Assembly (NCBI GenBank): GCA_903877935.1
Contig: CAIRGA010000206.1
Span: forward strand, 1 to 45,293
DNA: 45,293 bases
Direction of reading: 5' to 3'
From: an uncultured Hyphomicrobiales bacterium
GTDB taxonomy: Bacteria > Pseudomonadota > Alphaproteobacteria > Rhizobiales > Beijerinckiaceae
Part shown: positions 37,402 to 45,293 of the stretch, piece by piece
How the letters are laid out: each line of letters starts with the position of its first letter
How positions within the stretch are numbered: position 1 is the stretch's first letter
Notes under the pieces: model-generated
Databases searched by the model: none
Told to the model about the DNA's origin: nothing
Seen by the model: only the letters and a program-made list of their open reading frames with translations
Made by a program: the position numbers and the translations under genes

Positions 37402-37842
37402 TGTCGTCTCCTGTTGTGTGACGCGCGCATAAACCGCTTGCGGTATGGGCCGACGAAGAAACGGAAAGAGATCGGTGGCCATACCGTTTGATGGTTAGGC
37501 AACGCCGCCCTAAACTAGGGTTGAAAGAGGGGCGGTATAAGCGCCTAAACTACGTATTGACGCGCGACGCGATTGAGCGGTCAGCAACGACGTTGAAAAC
37601 GATAGCTTGGCCACACTCTCCTTTAGTGAAGACTGAAATTTTGATCCATCAAAAATAAAAGTTTGTGAATTTCATCTTTTTTGAACAGGCTTACGTTTTT
37701 TGCGTTGCATGCCAGAATTGCATCCCAAGCCTATTGTGTTTTTTACGGATTGCGACTTAAGTGTGGAACTAAGAATTCCTGCACGGGAATGCCGCACCGT
37801 GCTGGGACGAAAATGCGGCAACATATACGGGGAGTGAAACCT
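37402..37842. other. intergenic region upstream of the sugar ABC operon
   Basis: This 441-base region holds promoters of the divergent small gene and the sugar importer. Visible structures are an inverted repeat CCGCCC (37505-37510)/GGGCGG (37530-37535) and the operator-like palindrome at 37639. TGAAATT (37634-37640) and AATTTCA (37668-37674) also form an inverted pair around it. Confidence 0.5.
37639..37654. promoter_or_regulatory. candidate repressor operator of sugar ABC operon
   Basis: TTTTGATCCATCAAAA is a 7+2+7 inverted repeat with perfect arms, about 190 bases before the binding-protein ATG. Its form and place suit a LacI- or DeoR-type regulator, but no regulator gene is nearby in the window. 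Confidence 0.5.
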
Positions 37843-38973
37843 ATGTTTATCAATAAGTTCGTGCTGCCATTGGCAGCAGGGGCAGCCATGTTGGCTGCCA
37901 CTTCGGCCTTTGCAGGACCGAAGATTGTTTCAGGACCAGGCGCAGAGCCAGCTTGCTTTAAGCCATGGACCGACCAAACGAAATATTTCCAGTGGGACAA
38001 GAAGCCAGGTCCATATCGCATCGCGATCGTGAACGGCTTCGTTGGTAACACTTGGCGCATTCAGATGATCAAGACGGCCAAGGCCTTCGCTGAACAGCCT
38101 GGCGTTAAGGGTGACATCAAGGAATTGAAGGTTATTTCCACGGGTACCGACGTTGCAGCTCAGCTCGGTGCGATGGAAGACTTTATCAACCAAGGCTACG
38201 ACGCGATTGTTACCATCGCTGTTTCCCCTGAAGGTTTTGATCGTGTGATCAAGCTTGCCGACAAGAACAATGTCGTTGTTGTTCCTTTCGACAACGTGCT
38301 CGACACGGACAAGGTCATGATGGTCAATGAGAATCAGACCGATCTCGGCCGTATTCCTGCAGAATTCTTGATGAAAGAAATCGGCAAGAAGGAAGGCAAA
38401 ATCCTCGAAGTGCGTGGCTTGCCAGGCAACTCGGTTGACCGTGATCGCCACGTTGGTTTCCGGAAAGTTATGGAAGCTGATGGCAACAAGTTCCAGATCG
38501 TTGAAGTTGTTGGAAACTGGGATGACGGTACGGCTCAGAAGGTTACCGCTGACGCGATTGCCGTTCATGGCAAGTTCGACGGCATCTTCGTTCAGGGCGG
38601 ATCGACCGGCGTTGTCCGCGCTATGATGGATGCGAAGCACCCCTTCGTTCCAGTCGCTGGCGAATCCGAGAACGGTTTCCGCAAATTGATCGTCGAGCAT
38701 CAGAAGGACGGCCTCAAGGGTCTTTCGCTTGGTCAGTCACCAGGCCTTGTTGCTATCTCGATGAAGGCTGCGATTTCGGCGCTTAAGGGCAACCCAATGC
38801 CACAGCTGATCTCGATCCCGATCCCAGGCGGTGACTACACCACCTTGAAGGACGGCGTGAATTATTGGTCTAACCTGACCGATAACTTCTTCACGACGAA
38901 CGAGTTCGGCCCATGCGGCGTGAACATTTCTGCGCCAGAAATTATGGCGAAGGACGAGAAGAACTCGCAGTAA
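37843..38973 (+). CDS. sugar ABC transporter substrate-binding protein (RbsB-like)
   Basis: This 376-residue periplasmic protein has a Sec signal peptide MFINKFVLPLAAGAAMLAAT ending at SAFA (cleavage after about residue 24). The mature protein fits the ribose/galactose-type binding family (Peripla_BP_4). Motifs include YRIAIVNGFVGNTWRIQMI, IKELKVISTGTDVAAQLGAMEDFINQGYDAIVTIAVSPEGF, and GKFDGIFVQGGSTGVVRAM. The start is fixed by GGGGAG 8 bases before ATG 37843. The frame is open 54 codons upstream, but that extension would hide the signal peptide. It is the first gene of a four-gene importer operon, and a terminator-like hairpin follows it. The ligand is unknown. Confidence 0.93.
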   Translation: MFINKFVLPLAAGAAMLAATSAFAGPKIVSGPGAEPACFKPWTDQTKYFQWDKKPGPYRIAIVNGFVGNTWRIQMIKTAKAFAEQPGVKGDIKELKVISTGTDVAAQLGAMEDFINQGYDAIVTIAVSPEGFDRVIKLADKNNVVVVPFDNVLDTDKVMMVNENQTDLGRIPAEFLMKEIGKKEGKILEVRGLPGNSVDRDRHVGFRKVMEADGNKFQIVEVVGNWDDGTAQKVTADAIAVHGKFDGIFVQGGSTGVVRAMMDAKHPFVPVAGESENGFRKLIVEHQKDGLKGLSLGQSPGLVAISMKAAISALKGNPMPQLISIPIPGGDYTTLKDGVNYWSNLTDNFFTTNEFGPCGVNISAPEIMAKDEKNSQ

Positions 38974-38989
38974 GCGAACGAAAAAAAGG

Positions 38990-39024
38990 CCCGGATCGCT
39001 ACGATTGGCGGTCCGGGTTTCTTT
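38990..39024 (+). terminator. hairpin with T-run after binding-protein gene
   Basis: CCCGGA (38990-38995) pairs with TCCGGG (39012-39017), followed by TTTCTTT. It lies between the binding-protein and ATPase genes. Partial termination here would make the binding protein more abundant than the membrane parts. Confidence 0.7.
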
Positions 39025-39063
39025 ATCGCCTTATTCCTTGCATCGATTACCCAGTGGTTTGCC

Positions 39064-40611
39064 ATGACGATTCGTGACGCCGATGATTTGCTCGTTCTAA
39101 AAGGCATCTCCAAACGCTATGGTGGTGTAAAAGCCCTTCAAGATGTCAGTTTCAGCTGCGGCCGTGGTCGAGTGCATGCGGTGCTCGGCGAAAATGGTGC
39201 CGGTAAATCGACGCTGATCAAGATTATTTCGGGTGTCGTTCAACCCGATGAAGGCTCCATGACACTTGATGGAGCCGCCGTTCACTTCCGGTCGCCGGCG
39301 GCGGCCAATGAAGCGGGCATTGTTTGTATTTTCCAAGAATTGTCGTTGATGCCGGACCTTACCGTTTCCGACAATATTTCGATTTCATCGCCACCGCGTA
39401 AATTTGGCCTCATCGATGCCAAGGCTCAGCGGCTTCGTGCGGAAGAGCTCTTGGCGACCATCGGATGTGAAGACGTCAATCCGATGATGCGTATTCGTGA
39501 CCTGCCGCTTTCACGCCGCCAGATGGTCGAGATTGCAAAAGCACTCGGCAAGAAACCAAAGATTTTGATTCTCGATGAAGCAACGTCTGCTTTAACAAGT
39601 TCGGACGTTGAAAAAGTATATGCGATGCTCGCACGGCTGAAAGCCGAGGGTGTTGCAATTCTTTATATTTCCCATCGCATGCATGAAATTGAGGCGCTGG
39701 CGGATGACGCCTCGGTGTTCCGTAATGGTCGGCACATTGAAACCTTTATGAAGGGCGCTCGCAGCAATGACGAGATTGTCCAATTGATGATTGGACGCGA
39801 AATTTCGGCGCATTTCCCGCCAAAGCCAGCGTACGAAATTCGCAAACCTTTGCTCGAGATTCGAAATCTGTCGTGGGAAAATCGCTTGCATGATGTTTCG
39901 CTCTCTATTGGACGTGGCGAAATTGTTGGTCTTGGTGGTCTCGATGGTCAAGGTCAGAAGGAACTTCTCCTTTCGCTGTTTGGTGTTTTGAAACAGGTCA
40001 AGGGCGATGTTCTGATTGATGGCGTCGTCCAAAAGCTGAATTCACCGATTGCCGCCAAATCGGCAGGCGGCGGCATTGCCTTGGTGCCGGAAGACCGGAA
40101 GACCGAAGGCTTGATGCTGCCGATGTCGATTGCAGAAAATCTGGTGATTGCGTCGCTTGATGAATTATCGTCGGGCATTTTTGTTGATGAAACGAAAGTA
40201 TCCGCCTCCGTCGCCGATGCGATCAAGCGCTTGAAAATCAAGATTGGTAGCCCTGATGATGCCGTTTCAACCTTGTCGGGTGGCAACCAGCAAAAAGTTG
40301 TCATTGCGAAATGGCTGATGACGCGACCAGACGTGATTCTACTCAATGATCCGACGCGCGGTATCGATGTCGGGACGAAACAAGAAATTTATCGCCTGCT
40401 GCGCGAATTGGCGGACGAGGGTGCGGCGATCCTGTTTTATTCAACCGATTATGATGAATTGATCGGCTCGTGTGATCGCGTTTCGATTCTCTATGACGGA
40501 CGCATCATTTCCGAGCTTCAGGGCGACGCGATTAATGAAAAAAATATCGTTGCCGCTTCGCTCAATATAGCGGGCCAAAAAACTGAAGGAGGCGCGCATG
40601 TCGGCCACTAA
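39064..40611 (+). CDS. sugar ABC transporter ATP-binding protein (RbsA-like, two ATPase domains)
   Basis: This 515-residue protein has two fused ATPase domains. The first has Walker A LGENGAGKSTLIKI, signature LSRRQMVEIAKAL and Walker B ILILDEATSAL. The second has a degenerate P-loop GLDGQGQKELLLS, as is normal for the family, a clear signature LSGGNQQKVVIAKWL, and Walker B VILLNDPTRGIDVG, where Asn stands for the usual Asp-Glu pair in that family segment. It energises import of a monosaccharide or related polyol. It overlaps the next gene by 14 bases. Confidence 0.95.
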   Translation: MTIRDADDLLVLKGISKRYGGVKALQDVSFSCGRGRVHAVLGENGAGKSTLIKIISGVVQPDEGSMTLDGAAVHFRSPAAANEAGIVCIFQELSLMPDLTVSDNISISSPPRKFGLIDAKAQRLRAEELLATIGCEDVNPMMRIRDLPLSRRQMVEIAKALGKKPKILILDEATSALTSSDVEKVYAMLARLKAEGVAILYISHRMHEIEALADDASVFRNGRHIETFMKGARSNDEIVQLMIGREISAHFPPKPAYEIRKPLLEIRNLSWENRLHDVSLSIGRGEIVGLGGLDGQGQKELLLSLFGVLKQVKGDVLIDGVVQKLNSPIAAKSAGGGIALVPEDRKTEGLMLPMSIAENLVIASLDELSSGIFVDETKVSASVADAIKRLKIKIGSPDDAVSTLSGGNQQKVVIAKWLMTRPDVILLNDPTRGIDVGTKQEIYRLLRELADEGAAILFYSTDYDELIGSCDRVSILYDGRIISELQGDAINEKNIVAASLNIAGQKTEGGAHVGH

Positions 40612-41653
40612 GCATTCCGATTGGGGTCTCCGGATCCGTCAGAATATGGGGTTCTTTATCTCCGTTATTCTGTTTGTCATCGTGTATTTCCTTTATCATT
40701 TAGCCCATCCAAAGGGCTTCTCATCGCAAGTTTTGGTGCAAAACTCGAACGAGGTTTTCTCACTCGCGATGTTGGCAATGGCCCAGACGGTACCCGTCTT
40801 ATTAGGTGGACTTGATCTGTCGGTTGGCGCCGTGATGACCTTGGTCGATTGCTTGGCGAGCCATCTTTTGGAAGGAACGGGACCAAGCGTCGGCTTCGGC
40901 ATTATCGCCTGTTTGCTGGCGGGTGCCTTGGCGGGTTTCGTCAATGGCTGTGTTGTTGTGTTCGGTCGCATTCAACCGATCATTGCAACGCTTGCAACGG
41001 GTGCCGTTTATATGGGACTGGCTTTGTTTTTAAGGCCTATTCCGGGCGGAAAAATTAACGAAGATATCAACTGGGCGATGACAAATGCGCTTGGTGACTT
41101 CGCCGAGACCGTGGGCATCTTTGACGATGGCAAGGCCGCGTGGTTCCAACCGATTGCGGGTGTGCCTACGGCGCTGGTGCTCTTGGTCCTTGTCGCCCTT
41201 GTGACATGGGTCCCGTTCCGGCGTTCGGTGACGGGGCGTACCGTCTATGCCATCGGCTCGGCGGAGGGTGCAGCCTATATGTCAGGCTTGAACATTGCAG
41301 GCGGCAAGCTTGCGGCCTTTACAATGGCGGGATTGTTCGCGGGTATTGGCGGTATCTTTATGGCCATTCAAACCTCATCGGGTAATGCGGATATTCCGAT
41401 GGCAGGGGCCTATACGCTGTCGTCGATTGCATCCGTCGTGATTGGTGGAACGTCCTTGTTGGGCGGCACCGGCGGTGCGATCGGATCAATCTTTGGTACG
41501 TTGATTTTGAAAGTGATCTCTTTCAATTTCCGCGTGTTCGATATTGCCCCCCTGCTGCAACCGCTTTTTGAAGGCCTCGTTCTTCTTGCCGCCGTCAGCC
41601 TTGGTGCCCTGAGCATCCTCCGCGTTAAAAACCAGCTGGAGTTGTTCCGGTGA
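40598..41653 (+). CDS. sugar ABC transporter permease 1 (RbsC-like)
   Basis: This 351-residue inner-membrane permease of the ribose-type family has about 8-10 helices. Family motifs include QTVPVLLGGLDLSVGAVMTL, YAIGSAEGAAYMSGLN and YTLSSIASVVIGGTSLLGG. An AAGGAGG ribosome binding site 6 bases before the ATG lies within the end of the ATPase gene. The ATG at 40598 overlaps that gene by 14 bases. Its stop overlaps the GTG of the next permease (GTGA), so the two permeases are coupled and probably form a heterodimer. Confidence 0.94.
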   Translation: MSATKHSDWGLRIRQNMGFFISVILFVIVYFLYHLAHPKGFSSQVLVQNSNEVFSLAMLAMAQTVPVLLGGLDLSVGAVMTLVDCLASHLLEGTGPSVGFGIIACLLAGALAGFVNGCVVVFGRIQPIIATLATGAVYMGLALFLRPIPGGKINEDINWAMTNALGDFAETVGIFDDGKAAWFQPIAGVPTALVLLVLVALVTWVPFRRSVTGRTVYAIGSAEGAAYMSGLNIAGGKLAAFTMAGLFAGIGGIFMAIQTSSGNADIPMAGAYTLSSIASVVIGGTSLLGGTGGAIGSIFGTLILKVISFNFRVFDIAPLLQPLFEGLVLLAAVSLGALSILRVKNQLELFR

Positions 41654-42624
41654 TTGATATGATCAAAAGTTTCTCGCTCTCACGGCTATCGCGTGATGAT
41701 AAACCTATCGCGATTGCTGCGACGTTTATTCTGGTTATTTTGCTGGCCGGAACGGTCTATACGCTTGAGCGTTTTGGTTCGGCTCCGTTATTCTCACCGA
41801 CCTATCTGATCCAGCAGCTTCAAATCGGATCTTTCCTTGGCATTGTTGCTGCCGGCATGATGTTGGTGATCCTGATCTCGCAGATCGACCTTTCGGTGCC
41901 TTGGACCTTGGCGGCCGGCGCCATGACCGCAACGGCGGTTGGTGGCGAGTGGGCCTTGCCGGCGGCCCTTGCGGTTGGCCTGTTGGTCGGCACGGTGAAT
42001 GGCCTTGGTGTGGCCTATTTGCGAATTCCATCGATGATTTTCACGCTTGGTGTGAATGCCGTGATGCGCGGACTAATGGTGGCGCAGACCGGGGGCTTTG
42101 CACCTCAGACAAAAGCGACGGATCTGATGCGCTATATTGCGGCCGAGCGTACCTTTGGTATTCCGCACGCGATTTTTGTTTGGCTCGCTGTCTCGATTCT
42201 CATCGTGATCATGCTTCGGCGGACGTCCTTCGGAAGATCCATTTATGCGATCGGCAATAAAGAAGCCGCCGCCTATCTCTCCGGCGTGCCAACAAAGCGC
42301 GTGACGATCATCGCCTTTATTTTATGCTCGGTGCTGGCGAGCTTGGCAGGTGTTCTCTTGGCGGGATATTCTACGAAGGCCTATCAAGGCATGGGCGACG
42401 CCTATGTGCTGCCCGCGATTGCTGCCGTGGTCATCGGGGGCACGAATATTCTAGGCGGCCGTGGCCGCTATCTGGGCACCGTTGTTGGCGTCATCCTGAT
42501 TGTTCTTTTGAACAGCGTGCTTTCCATTATGGAAATGCCGGAAGCGGGTCGTCAGATCATTTATGGCTTGGTAATTATCTCCATGCTCCTGGTCTATGGG
42601 CGCGGCGAAACGGCAACCTCCTGA
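41650..42624 (+). CDS. sugar ABC transporter permease 2 (RbsC-like)
   Basis: This 324-residue membrane protein is homologous to the gene before it: MMLVILISQIDLSVPWTLAAG, IYAIGNKEAAAYLSGVPTKRV and VLPAIAAVVIGGTNILGGRG are the shared RbsC motifs. The start is GTG 41650, overlapping the upstream stop, with ATG three codons later as an alternative. It ends the operon. No sugar kinase, dehydrogenase or regulator follows, so the imported compound cannot be guessed from the neighbours. Confidence 0.93.
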   Translation: MIDMIKSFSLSRLSRDDKPIAIAATFILVILLAGTVYTLERFGSAPLFSPTYLIQQLQIGSFLGIVAAGMMLVILISQIDLSVPWTLAAGAMTATAVGGEWALPAALAVGLLVGTVNGLGVAYLRIPSMIFTLGVNAVMRGLMVAQTGGFAPQTKATDLMRYIAAERTFGIPHAIFVWLAVSILIVIMLRRTSFGRSIYAIGNKEAAAYLSGVPTKRVTIIAFILCSVLASLAGVLLAGYSTKAYQGMGDAYVLPAIAAVVIGGTNILGGRGRYLGTVVGVILIVLLNSVLSIMEMPEAGRQIIYGLVIISMLLVYGRGETATS

Positions 42625-42787
42625 TGTGAACCATAGCCGATCGCTGCCTGAAGCGACGGCAGCCCCTACACAAGGTGCGGACCCCGAATAAGAGGGACCG
42701 ATACCGTTACGCCCTGGCTGCCCATGAGGATGGCGTGGAGAGCGACCTGTCCCGTTGAAGGACGATCGACGATCTTTTTCCCGCCAT

Positions 42788-42847
42788 GACCAAGATTTGG
42801 ATGACCAAGATTTGGATGACCAAGATTTGGATGACCAAGATTTGAAT
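42788..42847. repeat. four tandem copies of a 15-bp unit
   Basis: The unit GACCAAGATTTGGAT is repeated four times, the last copy ending GAAT in place of GGAT. Each unit contains the small inverted repeat CCAA-GAT-TTGG. Read from ATG 42786 it would spell (MTKIW)3-MTKI then stop, but no ribosome binding site is present. It may be a regulatory array or a simple repeat tract. Confidence 0.85.
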
Positions 42848-43110
42848 ATGATCGTTTTATTGGCGCGCCAGTGGAGATGAAGCAGATAACGTTTATGTCA
42901 TTGAAATTATGAGGTAATTCGTCTTCGTCTGAGAACTTTTCCTCTTATTTGGATCCATCTACCTGTTCAAGCCATTCGCATCGCTTCTGCCCAATCATCG
43001 GCGTTTTCTGAGGTAGCGGGGATAATTATCTCACTTCACGGGGCCCTCGCCTCAAATATAGCCATGTTAAGTTTTAACATGAGCCCCTCAGCCAGACATT
43101 GAAATCATCA

Positions 43111-43137
43111 TTAGCACTCTCCTCAATTGAGTGCTAA
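43111..43137. promoter_or_regulatory. CIRCE operator (HrcA binding site)
   Basis: TTAGCACTC-N9-GAGTGCTAA is a perfect match to the CIRCE consensus. It lies 59 bases before the groES ATG. In alphaproteobacteria the repressor HrcA binds CIRCE to hold groESL down until heat stress. A TTGAAA hexamer at 43099 may be the -35 of a heat-shock promoter overlapping the element, though its -10 is unclear. Confidence 0.97.
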
Positions 43138-43196
43138 TGACATGCACTCGTATATTTTTAGAAGTACGCATTATTTAGTGACAAAGGAATAATCAT

Positions 43197-43487
43197 ATGA
43201 AATTTCGCCCACTGCATGACCGCGTGGTCGTCCGCCGCCTCGAGTCTGATGAGAAGACCAAGGGTGGTATTATCATCCCTGATAGCGCGAAGGAGAAGCC
43301 ACAAGAAGGCGAAATCGCCGCTGTTGGGTCAGGCTCTCGTGATGAACACGGCAATCTCGTCCCTCTTGATGTTAAGAAAGGTGATAAGATCCTATTCGGC
43401 AAATGGTCTGGCACCGAAGTCAAGATTGACGGCGTCGACCTGCTGATCATGAAAGAGTCCGATATTATGGGCGTAATCGGCAAATAA
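43197..43487 (+). CDS. groES: co-chaperonin GroES
   Basis: This 96-residue protein forms the heptameric lid of the chaperonin. [21 protein letters not shown] starts the beta-barrel, and the mobile loop with [13 protein letters not shown] binds Gro[21 protein letters not shown] and [11 protein letters not shown] complete the fold. AAAGGA lies about 9 bases before the ATG. It is the first gene of the CIRCE-controlled groESL operon, 55 bases before groEL. Confidence 0.98.
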   Translation: MKFRPLHDRVVVRRLESDEKTKGGIIIPDSAKEKPQEGEIAAVGSGSRDEHGNLVPLDVKKGDKILFGKWSGTEVKIDGVDLLIMKESDIMGVIGK

Positions 43488-43503
43488 GCCTCACTTTATA
43501 TAG

Positions 43504-45174
<1,671 letters not shown>

Positions 45175-45203
45175 TAAGCAACCCATTAGATCTATCTCAC
45201 GCT

Positions 45204-45247
45204 ATAAGGCTAATGTCAGGAAGTTTCAGACATTAGCCTTATTTTTT
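45204..45247 (+). terminator. strong intrinsic terminator of groESL
   Basis: ATAAGGCTAATGTC (45204-45217) pairs perfectly with GACATTAGCCTTAT (45229-45242), a 14-bp stem with an 11-base loop, followed directly by a run of T to 45247. Confidence 0.93.
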
Positions 45248-45293
45248 AGATTGTTGGGTCCTAGGCTCAAGACCCATTAAAGGGATTCACAAA

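Larger units (their letters stand above)
42625..43196. other. intergenic region between sugar ABC operon and groES
   Basis: This 572-base region holds a small inverted repeat GCTGCC/GGCAGC (42643-42663) without a T run, a 15-bp tandem repeat (42788-42847), and the CIRCE operator (43111-43137). The middle part, roughly 42850-43110, is AT-rich with nothing recognisable. Confidence 0.55.

Noticed and set aside
37639-37654. Fnr/FixK box at TTTTGATCCATCAAAA
   Set aside because: The spacing between TTGAT and ATCAA is 2 bases instead of 4, so it is more likely another repressor's operator.
37681-37842. 54-residue extension of the sugar-binding protein
   Set aside because: It would bury a clear Sec signal peptide, and GGGGAG stands right before ATG 37843.
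42786-42845. A 19-codon gene encoding (MTKIW)3-MTKI
   Set aside because: There is no ribosome binding site at the proper distance and no upstream coding signal. A tandem DNA repeat explains it.

Overview
The window looks like chromosomal DNA of an alphaproteobacterium, probably of the Hyphomicrobiales (Rhizobiales). This is inferred from the protein types, groESL under a CIRCE operator, a divergent oxyR/katG pair, a FixK/Fnr-type box at hemN, many LysR regulators and ABC importers, and dispersed intergenic palindromes. No database search was possible, so the taxon stays an inference.

Layout. 1-3.6 kb: three LysR-type regulators on the minus strand, two of them clear paralogues, with one unrecognised small gene. 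3.75-8.1 kb: polA, a gap with paired palindromic repeats, msrA with a possible 39-residue gene behind it, and tRNA-Ser(GGA) preceded by a broken copy of its own 5' part. 8.15-15.5 kb: a luciferase-like monooxygenase, then a six-gene minus-strand operon (ATPase, Tat-exported binding protein, two permeases, Asp/Glu/hydantoin-type racemase, CodA-like amidohydrolase) that looks like an uptake and catabolism unit for an unknown nitrogenous compound. 15.7-23.0 kb: an NTF2-like protein, a DEAD-box RNA helicase, a second luciferase-like oxidoreductase, a DCC/HTTM-like/unknown trio and anaerobic hemN.

23.5-33.9 kb is the outstanding feature: one 3,458-codon gene. All but its first 54 and last 4 residues are 425 consecutive octapeptides with consensus [ST]-T-x-Q-[IV]-x-A-L, and I found no break in register. 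A second order of repeat lies over this. Octads with Asp (or Ala/Ser/Asn) in place of Gln recur every 7 or 10 octads, followed by an Arg/Lys octad and, three octads on, by a TTDQ octad. Both spacings equal 1 modulo 3, so length changes happen in blocks of three octads (24 residues). This suggests a very long solenoid or filament protein. I recognise no characterised family.

33.9-45.3 kb: oxyR divergent from katG, a small Ser/Gly/Lys-rich protein, a ribose-type sugar ABC importer (binding protein, double ATPase, two permeases) with no catabolic enzyme beside it, a 15-bp tandem repeat, and CIRCE-groES-groEL ending at a strong terminator. Both ABC operons carry a stem-loop directly after the binding-protein gene, a layout expected to give excess binding protein over membrane components.
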